A stretch of DNA of 64,000 nucleotides from Allorhizobium pseudoryzae. GTDB lineage: Bacteria; Pseudomonadota; Alphaproteobacteria; Rhizobiales; Rhizobiaceae. Shown here in pieces: positions 28,119-37,288 of this stretch (position 1 is the first letter of the stretch; every line of letters begins with the position of its first letter). Made by a program: the position numbers and the translations under genes. A model generated the notes under the pieces. The model had not been told where the DNA came from. It worked only from the letters and a program-made list of their open reading frames with translations, and searched no databases. The stretch lies in the NCBI RefSeq assembly GCF_011046245.1, contig NZ_CP049241.1, positions 2,062,001 through 2,126,000 of the forward strand, written 5' to 3'.

Positions 28119-28958
28119 TCAGCCCAGTTCGAGTGTCGTGACGCCAAAGACGAGGCGCTCTTCCAGGCGGGGAGGGGCGCCTCGATACATTCGTGCCGTA
28201 TCGAAACCACGGGTAAAACCGAAGCCGGCAAGATGGTTGGAAAACTCCGCCTGATCCTCCGGCACGTCGATCGAGATGAGGCCGTGTCCCGCCTCGCGGG
28301 CAAGAGCAGCAAACAGCTGTTCTGCCTCCCGCGGCGTCTCCGCAAACAGCGGGCCGATCTTGAAGCCCTCGTGGCAGGGCCGCAGCACCCCATAACCTGA
28401 GAATGTCCCATCCCGCACCAGCGCGCGTGCCATGCGCGGCGGCTTCAGCCATGCCGCCAGAAAATTCTGGCGCGGGGCGGGGAAGGCGCGGCGGTCGAGG
28501 ATATCGATTGCCGGGAGACGCTCATCCGTGACGGTGACGATATCGCGGGATGCACTGGTGAGCGCCGGAAATCGCCCGCTCCAGCGCCAGGTGCGATAGG
28601 CGGGCGCAAAACCCATCGCCGCATAATTGCCCTGCTGGGCCGGCACGCCGTCAAGCCCGATGGTGCGGCCATCAAGCGAGGCCATGGCATAATCCCAGAC
28701 CGCTCGGCCATACCCTTTTCCACGACAGTCCGGGCGGCTGATATAAAGGCCGATGAAGGCGAAATCCGTGCCGTAGCGGACGGCGGAAATGCCCGCGACC
28801 ATCCGCCCATTGATGAAGCTGCCGAAGAAGCCGCCTTCGTCTGCGGCAAGGAAGGGGGCAGCGTCCGCCAGACCCGGATTCCAGCCCTCCGCCTTTGCCC
28901 AGCCGAGAAGCTCTTCAACCTCGGGCAGAGTCAGGGGGCGGATCTCGGCTGGCATCAT
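28119..28958 (-). CDS. GNAT family N-acetyltransferase (two-domain)
   Basis: 279 residues. The N-terminal GNAT domain has the acetyl-CoA loop in PDCRGKGYGRAVWDYAM near residue 95; DGRTIGLDGVPAQQGNYAAM and GFAPAYRTWRWSG follow, a pattern of bacterial YitH/HsmB-like proteins with a second C-terminal acetyltransferase-like domain (GPLFAETPREAEQLFAALA). The substrate is unknown. Its start overlaps the racemase stop by four bases, so it belongs to the ABC transporter operon and may act on the imported compound or its product. Confidence 0.83.
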   Translation of the reverse strand: MMPAEIRPLTLPEVEELLGWAKAEGWNPGLADAAPFLAADEGGFFGSFINGRMVAGISAVRYGTDFAFIGLYISRPDCRGKGYGRAVWDYAMASLDGRTIGLDGVPAQQGNYAAMGFAPAYRTWRWSGRFPALTSASRDIVTVTDERLPAIDILDRRAFPAPRQNFLAAWLKPPRMARALVRDGTFSGYGVLRPCHEGFKIGPLFAETPREAEQLFAALAREAGHGLISIDVPEDQAEFSNHLAGFGFTRGFDTARMYRGAPPRLEERLVFGVTTLELG

Positions 28959-29698
28959 GCGGTCACCGCCTTCGGTTCGAACGGTTCCAGCAGCCCGTGA
29001 TAGGGCTTGGAAATGGGAAAGGCATAGGCGCCGCGCTTGGCGGTGGAAAGTCCCATGGTGATCAGGGCTTCGGCCTGCTTCACCGCCGCCGCCACGCCAT
29101 CGACCACCGGCACGCCGAATTCGCGGCGCAGCTCCGCCGTCAGGTCCGCCATGCCGGCGCAGCCGAGCACGATCGCTTCCGCCTTGTCCTCGCGCAGTGC
29201 TGCGGCAATCTCGTTGCGCAGCCGGTCGCGGGCGTTCGACTGCGGATCTTCCAGCGACAGGACCGGAATATCGGCGGCGCGCACTTTTGCGCGGCCCGTC
29301 ATGCCGTAGCGATGCACCAGATGCTCCAACGGCAGGCGGGAGCGCTCCATCGTCGTGACGATGGTGATACGCTGGGCGATGAAGGAGACGGAGGCAAGTG
29401 CCGCCTCGCAGATGCCGATGACCGGAATGCCGGCGAGTGCGCGCGCGGCATCAAGGCCGGTATCGTCGAAACAGGCGATGATGGCGGCCTGTGCGCCGGC
29501 CTTTTCGCCACGGGCGATTTCCAGGAGCAGGCCCGGCACGGCGAGCGCTTCGTCGTAATAGCCTTCGATCGAAACCGGCCCCATGGAGGAGGTGGCGGCG
29601 ATGATCTCGGTACCGGGGGCGGCGACACGGCGCGCGGCATCGGCGGCGGTTGCCGTCATGGTGGCCGTGGTATTCGGGTTGACCAGCAGGATTTGCAT
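28955..29698 (-). CDS. Asp/Glu/hydantoin racemase family enzyme
   Basis: 247 residues. The N-terminus QILLVNPNTTATMTATA is typical of hydantoin/allantoin racemases. The two active-site Cys are seen in IIACFDDTGLDAARA (about residue 76) and VLGCAGMADLTAEL (about 183), the pair needed for two-base proton transfer. The family includes hydantoin racemase, allantoin racemase and arylmalonate decarboxylase, so the substrate is a chiral carbonyl compound imported by the linked transporter. The gene overlaps both neighbours by 1-4 bases. Confidence 0.85.
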   Translation of the reverse strand: MQILLVNPNTTATMTATAADAARRVAAPGTEIIAATSSMGPVSIEGYYDEALAVPGLLLEIARGEKAGAQAAIIACFDDTGLDAARALAGIPVIGICEAALASVSFIAQRITIVTTMERSRLPLEHLVHRYGMTGRAKVRAADIPVLSLEDPQSNARDRLRNEIAAALREDKAEAIVLGCAGMADLTAELRREFGVPVVDGVAAAVKQAEALITMGLSTAKRGAYAFPISKPYHGLLEPFEPKAVTA

Positions 29699-30519
29699 CA
29701 GCGGCGCGCCTGGCTGCGGCGGTTGAGCGCCACGATGAGGCCGAGCGTGCCGGCAATCACGAGGAAGGAAAAGACGGTGGTGACGGTGCCGAGCGCATAC
29801 AGCACCGGCGTCGTGACATTCGTCGTCATGCCGTAGATTTCGAGCGGCAGCGTGTTGTAGGTGCCGGACGTCATCAGCGTCCGGGCGAATTCGTCATAGG
29901 AGAGCGTGAAGCCGAAGAGGCCGACGCCGACGAGCGAGGGTGCGATCATCGGCAGAACGACATGGCGAAACGTCTGCCAGGAGGTGGCGCCGAGGTCACG
30001 GGCTGCCTCCTCGTAGGAGGGCGAAAAGCGGTTGAAGACGGCGAGCATGATCAGCACGCCGAAGGGCAGCGTCCAGGTGAGATGCGCGCCGAAGGCGGAC
30101 GAATACCAGGCCGGCTGCAGGCCAAGCTGCGAGAAAAGGACGCCGATGCCGAGCGAGATGATGATCGACGGCACGACGAGGCTTGCGACCGAGAGATAGA
30201 AGAGCGGTGTGGCGCCGACGAACTTGCGGCGGAAGGCGAGACCCGCCAGCAGCGAGACCACCACCGTCACGACCATCACCATCAACCCGAGCGCCAGTGA
30301 GCGGCGGAAGGAGCCGCCGAAATCACCCACCGCCTGTGTTTCGAAGAGGTTGGCGAACCAGTGCAGCGAAACGCCGTTCAGCGGAAAGGTGAGTCCGCCA
30401 TTTTCGCCCTGAAAGGAGAGGATGACGATCGCCGAAAGCGGGCCGTAGAGAAACAGCACGAAAAGGGCAAAGACGACAGCGAGGATATAGAATTCGCGGG
30501 AGCGCTTGTCGGCATACAT
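29698..30519 (-). CDS. ABC transporter permease (PotC-like)
   Basis: 273 residues with about six membrane helices; the first is FYILAVVFALFVLFLYGPL. The EAA loop is readable as YEEAARDLGATSWQTFRHVVL. It ends in FSFLVIAGTLGLIVALNRR. The PotBC-type partner lies directly upstream (30521 stop, 1-base gap). It forms half of the translocation channel of the polyamine/opine-type transporter. Confidence 0.9.
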   Translation of the reverse strand: MYADKRSREFYILAVVFALFVLFLYGPLSAIVILSFQGENGGLTFPLNGVSLHWFANLFETQAVGDFGGSFRRSLALGLMVMVVTVVVSLLAGLAFRRKFVGATPLFYLSVASLVVPSIIISLGIGVLFSQLGLQPAWYSSAFGAHLTWTLPFGVLIMLAVFNRFSPSYEEAARDLGATSWQTFRHVVLPMIAPSLVGVGLFGFTLSYDEFARTLMTSGTYNTLPLEIYGMTTNVTTPVLYALGTVTTVFSFLVIAGTLGLIVALNRRSQARR

Positions 30520-30520
30520 C

Positions 30521-31426
30521 TTAGAGCTCCTTGCGGATATCGACGATACGCAGGATGCCCGCGACCATCAGGAGAACGAGGACGAGCAACACCACGGCAT
30601 TGGCGGCGGCGGCCGGATATTGCAGAAGCGACATCTGGTTCTTCATCATCAGCGCAACGGAGGCACTCTGGCCGCCGGACATGACCTGCACGGTGGAGAA
30701 ATCCGCCATCACCAGGGTCACGACAAAGATGGTGCCGATCGCCATGCCGGGTTTGGCGAGCGGGATGATGACGTTGGTGAGCACCTGCCAGCTCGTGGCG
30801 CCGGCATCCCGCGCCGCCTCCACCAGTGATTTGTCGATCCGCATCAGCGTGTTGAAGATCGGCGTCACCATGAACAGCGTGTAGAGATGCACCATGGCGA
30901 GCACGACGGCGAAATCCGAATAAAGCAGCCATTCCACCGGTTCGGAGACGATGCCGGCATTTACCAGGCCGGAATTGATCAGCCCGTTTCGCCCGAGCAC
31001 CGGGATCCAGGAGATCATGCGGATGATGTTGGAGGTGAGGAAGGGCACGGTGCAGACGAGGAAGAGCACCATCTGCATGGCGGTGGTGCGGATGTGGAAG
31101 GCGAGGAAATAGGCGACCCAGAAACCGAGGACAAGCGTGATCGCCCAGACCATGAAGGCGTATCTCAGCGTGTTGAAATAGGTCTGCCAGGTGACCCAGG
31201 AGCCCAGCGTCTCCTCGTAGTTCATCATCAGGAAATCGGGATACATCTGGGCAAAGTCGTAATCCCAGAAGCTGACGACGATGATCATCAACAGCGGCAG
31301 GGCCAGGAAACAGCCGAGGATCACCGTCAGCGGCGTCGCCTGCAGGTAGGAGGCGAGCTTCGGCGAGATACGGAAGTCCCGCTTCGGCCTCGGCGTGCCT
31401 GCGCCTATGAATCGGACTGTCGTCAT
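30521..31426 (-). CDS. ABC transporter permease (PotB-like)
   Basis: 301 residues from the ATG at 31426 (GGGAGACGAAG upstream); the frame is open far 5' but upstream of the ATG it runs through a repeat. Helices include PLTVILGCFLALPLLMIIVV and AFMVWAITLVLGFWVAYFLA; the EAA motif is LVEAARDAGATSWQVLTNVI. It pairs with the next permease. A RIME-like repeat separates it from the substrate-binding gene. Confidence 0.9.
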   Translation of the reverse strand: MTTVRFIGAGTPRPKRDFRISPKLASYLQATPLTVILGCFLALPLLMIIVVSFWDYDFAQMYPDFLMMNYEETLGSWVTWQTYFNTLRYAFMVWAITLVLGFWVAYFLAFHIRTTAMQMVLFLVCTVPFLTSNIIRMISWIPVLGRNGLINSGLVNAGIVSEPVEWLLYSDFAVVLAMVHLYTLFMVTPIFNTLMRIDKSLVEAARDAGATSWQVLTNVIIPLAKPGMAIGTIFVVTLVMADFSTVQVMSGGQSASVALMMKNQMSLLQYPAAAANAVVLLVLVLLMVAGILRIVDIRKEL

Positions 31427-31479
31427 TAATCTTCGTCTCCCACAGCCGAGGCTAGCCCCGATGTTGTCATGTTGAGGGG

Positions 31480-31636
31480 TGCCCCTCATCCCCCTGCCGG
31501 GACCTTCTCCCCGCAAGCGGGGAGAAGAGGAAAGCCGCACTGCCTTGCCTCCCCATAAACGGAAGAGACATCCGACCTGGTTGCCGCAACCGCGTCCCCT
31601 CTCCCCGCATGCGGGGAGAGGGTTAGGGTGAGGGGC
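31480..31636. repeat. RIME-like palindromic element, copy 1
   Basis: It starts CCCCTCATCC and ends GGTTAGGGTGAGGGG, an inverted terminal pair. Internal stems are CTTCTCCCCGC/GCGGGGAGAAG (31504-31527) and CCTCTCCCCGC/GCGGGGAGAGG (31598-31622). This is the layout of rhizobial intergenic mosaic elements. It lies between the solute-binding gene and the first permease gene of one operon. Confidence 0.85.
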
Positions 31637-31656
31637 GAGCGCCCTTTGTGCAGATC

Positions 31657-32946
31657 TTACGCCGCGATAAACTCGTTCCAGCGGCGGACCATGTAGCGGT
31701 CCTCGTCCATGACGGAGTTCCAGCAGGCGACCTTGCCCATGCGGTCCTCGAAGGAGCCGCCGTCGCGCACGGCGCCGGCCTTTTCCATCACCTTGCCTTC
31801 CGGCGAGAGGATTTCGCCTTGGGCCGGCTTGCCTTCGATCCAGTAGCCCCATTCGTCGGCGCTCATGAAGCCCTTGGCGGTTTCCATGCAGGCCGAGTAG
31901 TAGCCCTGGCGGTTCAGGTAGCCACCGACCCAGCCGGAGGTGTACCAGTTGATGTATTCGTAGGCTGCATCGAGCTGGGCGCCCTTCAGGTGCGAAGCGA
32001 GGCCGAGACCACCGCCCCAGGAGCGGTAACCTTCCTTCAGCGGCTGGTATTTGCAGGCGATGCCCTTGGAGCGGACGGCGGCCACCGCCGGCGACCACAT
32101 GGACTGGATGACGACTTCGCCCGATGCCATCAGGTTGACCGACTCATCGAAGCTCTTCCAGAAGGCGCGGAACTGGCCGGCCTTCTTCGCCTTGATCAGG
32201 AAGTCGATGGTGGCATCGATTTCCGCCTTCGTCATGTTGCCCTTGTCGGCATACTTGATGTTGCCCATGGCTTCCATGATCATCGCGGCATCCATGATGC
32301 CGATCGACGGGATGTTGAGGATCGAGGTCTTGCCCTTGAAGGCCGGGTCCATGATGTCGGCCCAGGTGGTGATCTCGCGGCCGACGAGGTCGGGGCGGAT
32401 GCCGAGCGTGTCGGCATTGTAGATCGTCGGCATCATGGTGAAGTACTGGGTTTCGCCCTTGGCGAATGCCTTGTCGCCCGGCTTTTCGACGTAGCCGACG
32501 GTGTGCGGGGCGGTGCCTTGCGCAATGACGCTGTCCGGCTTCAGCTTGCCGTTCTTGAACAGCGGAACGACCTTGTCGTAATATTTCAGCTTCTTGACAT
32601 CCATCGGCTGGATGACGCCGGTCGGGTAGACCTTCTTCAGGATCCAGTATTCGATGTCGGCGATGTCGTAGGAGTTCGGCTGGGTGACGGCGCGCTGGGC
32701 GGCGGCGTCCGAGTCCGTCGCGGTCATTTCGAGCGTGATGCCGAGGTCCTTCTTGCACTGCTCGGCAATCGCGTTGATGTTCGAAACGCCGGTGCCGAAC
32801 TGGCGCAGCGTGATGTTCGACTGGGCCCAGATGGTCGGGAAGCCGGTGATGGCGCCCGAACCGGCGGCGAGGCCGGCGGCGGCAGAGGCGGTTTTCAGCA
32901 GGCTGCGGCGCGTGATGCCGGCCGGCGTCTTCTTGGTATCGGTCAT
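31657..32946 (-). CDS. ABC transporter substrate-binding protein (spermidine/putrescine type)
   Basis: 429 residues from the ATG at 32946 (AGAGAGGAAC upstream). A twin-arginine-type leader is seen: GITRRSLLKTASAAAGLAAG, so export may go through Tat. The body (TLRQFGTGVSNINAIAEQCK, SYDIADIEYWILKKVYPTG, SVIAQGTAPHTVGYVEKPGD) is the bacterial extracellular solute-binding type 1/8 used for polyamines and related compounds. The ligand is not established; the linked racemase suggests a chiral small molecule. Confidence 0.88.
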   Translation of the reverse strand: MTDTKKTPAGITRRSLLKTASAAAGLAAGSGAITGFPTIWAQSNITLRQFGTGVSNINAIAEQCKKDLGITLEMTATDSDAAAQRAVTQPNSYDIADIEYWILKKVYPTGVIQPMDVKKLKYYDKVVPLFKNGKLKPDSVIAQGTAPHTVGYVEKPGDKAFAKGETQYFTMMPTIYNADTLGIRPDLVGREITTWADIMDPAFKGKTSILNIPSIGIMDAAMIMEAMGNIKYADKGNMTKAEIDATIDFLIKAKKAGQFRAFWKSFDESVNLMASGEVVIQSMWSPAVAAVRSKGIACKYQPLKEGYRSWGGGLGLASHLKGAQLDAAYEYINWYTSGWVGGYLNRQGYYSACMETAKGFMSADEWGYWIEGKPAQGEILSPEGKVMEKAGAVRDGGSFEDRMGKVACWNSVMDEDRYMVRRWNEFIAA

Positions 32947-32994
32947 GCCATGTTCCTCTCTTTTGTGGTGTGTCAGCACGGATGTTATTGTTGG

Positions 32995-34080
32995 TTAGTG
33001 GGGCCGGCCGAGAACGATCACGTCTTCGGGCGCCCAGGACAGCTGGATGGCTTCGCCCACCTTGACGGGTGTCGCGAAGAACATCGTGTCGCTGAGGATG
33101 GCCGTGAATTCCTCGATGCCGGCGCCGGTGGCGACGAGTTTGACCGAAGAACCACGGTATTCGATGTTGGAGATGGTGCCGGTAAAACCGAGACCGGTTT
33201 CCGCCGCCTCGCCGATCTTCACCCGGTCGGTGCGGATGGCGATGTCGATGGGATCTCCCTCGGGCGTGCCGCTTGCCGGTGCCCAGAAACTGCCGCCGGA
33301 CGGCACGGAGAGCACCGTCTCCATCATGTTGGAGGTGGTGACGCGCCCCGAGATCACGTTGTGATCGCCCATGAAGCGGGCGACGAAGGCGGTCGCCGGC
33401 TGCTCGAAGACGGTACGCGGCGGAGCGGCCTGTTCAATGCGCCCGTCATTCATCACGACGATGATGTCGGCCAGCGCCATCGCCTCTTCCTGGCTGTGGG
33501 TCACGTGGACGAAGGTGATGCCGAGCGAGGTTTGCAGCTTCTTGAGTTCGGCGCGCATGCGGATCTTCAGGAAGGGATCGAGCGCCGAGAGCGGCTCGTC
33601 GAGCAGAAGCGCTTCCGGATCGGTGATCAAAGCGCGGGCCAGCGCCACGCGCTGCTGCTGACCGCCGGACAGCTGCGCCGGACGCCGGTTCGCATAGGGC
33701 TCCAGCTGCATCAGCTTCAGCATGTCGAGCGCCTTGGCGCGCCGGGTGTCCTTATCGACGCCCTTCATCTTCAGACTGAAGGCGACGTTGTCGATCAGGT
33801 CGAGGTGCGGAAAGAGGGCGTAGGACTGGAACATCATCGCCGTGCCGCGGGCTGCGGGGGCAAGATCGGTAACGTTCTTGTTGCCGAGCAGAACGTCACC
33901 GCTGGTGATGCTCTCATGGCCGGCGATCATCCGGAGCGTCGTCGTCTTGCCGCAGCCGGAGGGCCCGAGAAGGCAGCAATAGCTGCCGGCCGGAATCTTC
34001 AGGCTGATCGCGTGAACGGCCGTCGTCGTTCCATAGGTCTTGGTGACGGAGGCGATTTCGATCTCTGCGGCTTTCGTCAT
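32995..34080 (-). CDS. ABC transporter ATP-binding protein (PotA-like)
   Basis: 361 residues from the ATG at 34080 (GGGGAGACATGC upstream). Walker A GPSGCGKTTTLRMIAG, Q-loop FQSYALFPHL, signature LSGGQQQRVALARAL, Walker B ALLLDEPLSALD and the H-loop VTHSQEEAM. The C-terminal 110 residues form the TOBE regulatory domain. It is the first gene of the operon and is divergent from the GntR regulator, which probably controls it. Confidence 0.93.
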   Translation of the reverse strand: MTKAAEIEIASVTKTYGTTTAVHAISLKIPAGSYCCLLGPSGCGKTTTLRMIAGHESITSGDVLLGNKNVTDLAPAARGTAMMFQSYALFPHLDLIDNVAFSLKMKGVDKDTRRAKALDMLKLMQLEPYANRRPAQLSGGQQQRVALARALITDPEALLLDEPLSALDPFLKIRMRAELKKLQTSLGITFVHVTHSQEEAMALADIIVVMNDGRIEQAAPPRTVFEQPATAFVARFMGDHNVISGRVTTSNMMETVLSVPSGGSFWAPASGTPEGDPIDIAIRTDRVKIGEAAETGLGFTGTISNIEYRGSSVKLVATGAGIEEFTAILSDTMFFATPVKVGEAIQLSWAPEDVIVLGRPH

Positions 34081-34337
34081 GCATGTCTCCCCTGAGGCAA
34101 ACATATCCATGCATCCCGCGTGCCAGTTTGACTTTTTCGGTAAAACAGCCGGATCATGCCGCATCAGCGGGCAGTGCCTCATCGGTGTGCACAGAAGCAA
34201 TGCAGGGACTGCACAAGAAATCGGCGGATCGTGTACTATGTGATGGCCGTATCGTATTCAATCCGGCCGCTTCGGTTCAACGAGCCCTTGCAAATCACCT
34301 TGCCCGGGGTACAAATACGACAGAAGCAGGATTTCCG

Positions 34338-35048
34338 ATGAACATCAGCGAAAAGATCTCACCCTTCGATGTCGTGCCGGACGACCGGGTTCTGGCCATT
34401 CGCGAGGCCTTGCGCAACGCCATCGTCGATCGTCGCCTGGCGCCGGGGATGAAGCTGGTGGAAAGCGAAGTGGGGGATCTGTTCGAGGCGAGCCGTACCG
34501 TCGTCCGGGCGGCGCTGCAGATGCTGACCTTCGAAGGGCTGGTCAAGACGGAACGAAACAGGGGCGCTTTTGTATCCAATCCGACGCCGGAAGAAGCACG
34601 CCAGGTGTTTGCCTCCCGGCGGCTTCTGGAACCCGGCATCGCGGCGTCCGCCGTCGAGCGCGTCACCGATGCCGATATCGATGCTTTTCGCCACCATTTG
34701 CAGGAAGAGGTCCGCTTCATGAACGAGCGGGGGCCTGCCGCGCGGCGGGCGGAGATCAAGGCATCAGGCGATTTCCATCTGATGCTCGCCAGTGTGGCCG
34801 GCAACCAGATCCTGCAGCGCTTCATGGATGAACTGGTGGCGCGTTCCTCGCTGGTCATAGCGCTCTACGGCAGCACGGGTGTTTCCCGCTGCGGCCATCA
34901 TGAGCACGCCGATATCCTGGAGGCGCTGGAAACCCGGAATGCGGAACGGGCCGCCGCCCTGATGCTGCACCATATCGATCATATCGAGGCGGACCTCGAT
35001 ATCCGCGTGCGCGACGGACTGGCGCTCAAGGATGCGCTGGATATCTGA
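34338..35048 (+). CDS. GntR family transcriptional regulator, FCD (FadR) type
   Basis: 236 residues. N-terminal winged helix (RVLAIREALRNAIVDRRLAPG, ESEVGDLFEASRTVVRAALQ, GLVKTERNRGAFV) and C-terminal FCD all-helical domain (RRLLEPGIAASAVERVTDAD, GDFHLMLASVAGN, HADILEALETRN with metal-binding His residues). FCD regulators bind an organic acid or amino-acid-like ligand with a metal ion. Divergent from the ABC operon, so that operon is the likely target; the 257-bp region between holds no operator I can name with confidence. Confidence 0.9.
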   Translation: MNISEKISPFDVVPDDRVLAIREALRNAIVDRRLAPGMKLVESEVGDLFEASRTVVRAALQMLTFEGLVKTERNRGAFVSNPTPEEARQVFASRRLLEPGIAASAVERVTDADIDAFRHHLQEEVRFMNERGPAARRAEIKASGDFHLMLASVAGNQILQRFMDELVARSSLVIALYGSTGVSRCGHHEHADILEALETRNAERAAALMLHHIDHIEADLDIRVRDGLALKDALDI

Positions 35049-35092
35049 ACCGGTCGTCGCTCCTTTGACGAAGCTCCGAACCTGGACATCAA

Positions 35093-35118
35093 AAAAGGCC
35101 CCGGAACCGGAGCCTTTT
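35093..35118. terminator. Bidirectional terminator between gntR and the chemoreceptor gene
   Basis: AAAAGGC-C-CCGG, AA, CCGG-A-GCCTTTT: two nested stems with flanking A- and T-runs, serving the two convergent genes. Confidence 0.7.
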
Positions 35119-35144
35119 CTCTTGGCGTCTTGTCGCGATCGCGA

Positions 35145-36965
35145 TCAGGCGGCGCGGCTGTAACCCTGCGCCTGTCCACCGGCCTGGGGCAGGCGGAACT
35201 GGCTGAGAAGCTGCAGCAGGGTTGCCGCTTCGGTCGAGAGCTGGTGCGAGGTGGCCGTTGCCTCTTCCACCATGGCCGCGTTCTGCTGCGTGCCCTGGTC
35301 GATCGCGTTGACGGCGGTGTTGACCTCCTGCAGTCCGACAGACTGTTCGCGGTAGGCTTCGGCGATTGCCTGGACGTTCGAGGTGATCTGCTGCACCTGA
35401 TCGACGATGCCTTCCAGCGCCTTGCCGGTATCGCCGACGAGAGAGACGCCGTGTGCGACCTGGGAGCTGGACGTGTTGATCAGGTCCTTGATCTCCTTGG
35501 CGGCCTTGGCGGACCGCTGGGCCAGTTCGCGGACTTCCTGTGCAACGACCGCAAAACCCTTGCCGGCTTCCCCGGCGCGGGCGGCTTCGACACCGGCGTT
35601 GAGTGCGAGCAGGTTCGTCTGGAAGGCGATCTCGTCGATCACGCCGATGATCGAGGAGATTTCGCCGGACGACTTCTCGATGGCATGCATGGCGTCCACG
35701 GCGGAGCGGACGACACCGCCGGAGCGGCGGGCGTCTTCGCCGGTCGTTGCCACCAGGCGGCGGGTTTCCTCGGCGCGCTTGGCACCGTCGCGCACCGTCG
35801 TGGTGATTTCTTCCAGCGCTGCGGCGGTTTCCTCGATCGAGGCCGCCTGCTGCTCGGTGCGGCGGGCAAGGTCGTCGCTGGAGGACCGGATCTCGTTCGC
35901 ACCAGCGCTGATCGCATGGGCATTGCTGCCGACGAGTTGCATCGCCTGGGCGAGCTTGTCGAGCGAGTGGTTGAAGTCGGCGCGCAGGCTGTCAAGCTTC
36001 GGCGTGAACGGACGGTTGATGCGGTGCGAGAGATCGCCATCGGCGAGCGCCTTCAGGCCGTTGGCCAGCATCTGGACAATCTCGGCCAGCGTGCCGGCTT
36101 CTTCCGCCTTCAGCGCCTCGTTGGCAGCGCGTTCCTCTTCGGTCATGCGGCGCGCCGCTTCGGCCCGGCTTTCCAGCTCGCCGCGTTCCAGCGCATTGGC
36201 GCGGAAGACTTCGACGGTCTTGGCCATGGCGCCGATCTCGTCGCGGCGCTCGGTGCCGTCAACCGGAGAGGTGGCGTCGCCGGAGGCAAGCGCTGCCATG
36301 CGCGACCGCAGCCGTTCCATCGGCGCGGTGATGCCGGCGCGGGCGACGTAGACGGCAATCGCGATCGTGGCGAGGATGCCGATCAGCAGAGTGGCCATGC
36401 TGGTGGTGATCACGGCGTCGGTTTCGGCGGAAATGGCTTTGCCGCCACCTTCAACCATGCCGGTCAGCGTCGTGTTGTTGGCGCCGGACTTCGTGGAGAA
36501 GCTCGCTGACATCGCGTCCAGCGAACGGACAAGGGCAATCGCCTCATCGTTCTTGCCGGCTTCCTTTGCGGCGACGACCTTGTCGTAAACCGCCTTGAAC
36601 TGGTCCATCAGGCCGAGCAGTTCGTCGGAGGCGGGTTTTGTCTGCGGCACCTTTGCGGAGATATCGACGAGCTTCGTCTTGGCGCCATCGAGGTTGCGGA
36701 CAAAGGCAGCCTTGCCTTCGTCATAGGCAGGCGTGCCGACATCGTTCAGTGCGACGCGGGTGATGGCGTTGACGGCTGTCCACATGCCGGCCGAGGAGCG
36801 CGCGCCCAACACGGCTGCCGATGCCTCGTTGGCAATGAAGTGCGCGTAGCGATCGTTTACGGAGTCGAACTGGTTGCTGACATAAGAAACGCCGGCGACG
36901 GAAAAGAGACCAAGAAAGATGATGACGGACAGAATTTTTGTCCGGATCGCGAGATGACCTAACAT
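35145..36965 (-). CDS. Methyl-accepting chemotaxis protein
   Basis: 606 residues from the ATG at 36965 (GAAGG upstream). Layout: TM1 (ILSVIIFLGLFSVAGVSYVS, 10-30), a periplasmic 4-helix ligand domain with a NEASAAVLGARSS region, TM2 near 185-205 (MATLLIGILATIAIAVYVAR), HAMP, a signalling helix with a conserved hairpin tip DEIAFQTNLLALNAGVEAAR and EVRELAQRSAKAAKEI, and a final alanine-rich tail with no CheR-binding pentapeptide that I can see. It signals to CheA. Ligand unknown. A long internal minus/plus ORF on the other strand is only a codon-bias shadow. Confidence 0.93.
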   Translation of the reverse strand: MLGHLAIRTKILSVIIFLGLFSVAGVSYVSNQFDSVNDRYAHFIANEASAAVLGARSSAGMWTAVNAITRVALNDVGTPAYDEGKAAFVRNLDGAKTKLVDISAKVPQTKPASDELLGLMDQFKAVYDKVVAAKEAGKNDEAIALVRSLDAMSASFSTKSGANNTTLTGMVEGGGKAISAETDAVITTSMATLLIGILATIAIAVYVARAGITAPMERLRSRMAALASGDATSPVDGTERRDEIGAMAKTVEVFRANALERGELESRAEAARRMTEEERAANEALKAEEAGTLAEIVQMLANGLKALADGDLSHRINRPFTPKLDSLRADFNHSLDKLAQAMQLVGSNAHAISAGANEIRSSSDDLARRTEQQAASIEETAAALEEITTTVRDGAKRAEETRRLVATTGEDARRSGGVVRSAVDAMHAIEKSSGEISSIIGVIDEIAFQTNLLALNAGVEAARAGEAGKGFAVVAQEVRELAQRSAKAAKEIKDLINTSSSQVAHGVSLVGDTGKALEGIVDQVQQITSNVQAIAEAYREQSVGLQEVNTAVNAIDQGTQQNAAMVEEATATSHQLSTEAATLLQLLSQFRLPQAGGQAQGYSRAA

Positions 36966-37288
36966 CAATGGACCTTCAAAAACAGAGGAACGCGCGTTTC
37001 CGGCCCCCTGCCGGCAGCACGCTTGTGAAGAAGGCAAGACTGAACGGTGATGTGTGGATTCCCCGGTATGCCCCCACCTGAGATAAAGTGCTCAAAAGGT
37101 TAACCCAGCGTATAAGAATGAAAGAATGGCTGCATAAATTTACGGTCATTGCGGGGACGGAAGATCACGCCGACACTTTTCCGCCGCACTGACTGTGATT
37201 ACAGTGATGGAACCCGAATCTGCATTGTGCGTTCAAGCCGGGCGTAGAGACATCGGGTGCCGAAGCAGAGCGGCCCCAAGGAGGAAAC
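36966..37288. other. Divergent intergenic region (323 bp)
   Basis: It lies between the chemoreceptor and the small secreted protein. It holds an inverted repeat ACTGT-GATT-ACAGT at 37192-37205 and, just after it, an exact EcfG-type promoter at 37209-37233. The left 180 bp are AT-richer than the surroundings and presumably carry the chemoreceptor promoter, but I cannot point to one. Confidence 0.55.
37209..37233 (+). promoter_or_regulatory. EcfG-type promoter before the small secreted protein
   Basis: GGAAC (37209-37213), 16-base spacer, CGTT (37230-37233), exact consensus, 56 bp before the ATG at 37289. Confidence 0.7.

Noticed and set aside
31648..34095. 815-codon open frame on the plus strand
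   Set aside because: It is the opposite-strand shadow of the substrate-binding and ATP-binding genes, whose frames show signal peptide, Walker and signature motifs; the plus-strand translation lacks any such features.
34081..34337. GntR operator in the divergent region
   Set aside because: TCGTGTACTA at about 34228 resembles a FadR-type half box but has the wrong spacing for T-N-GTNNNAC-N-A.
35130..36509. 459-codon open frame on the plus strand
   Set aside because: Antisense to the chemoreceptor; produced by codon bias in high-GC DNA. The minus-strand frame has HAMP and the conserved signalling hairpin.
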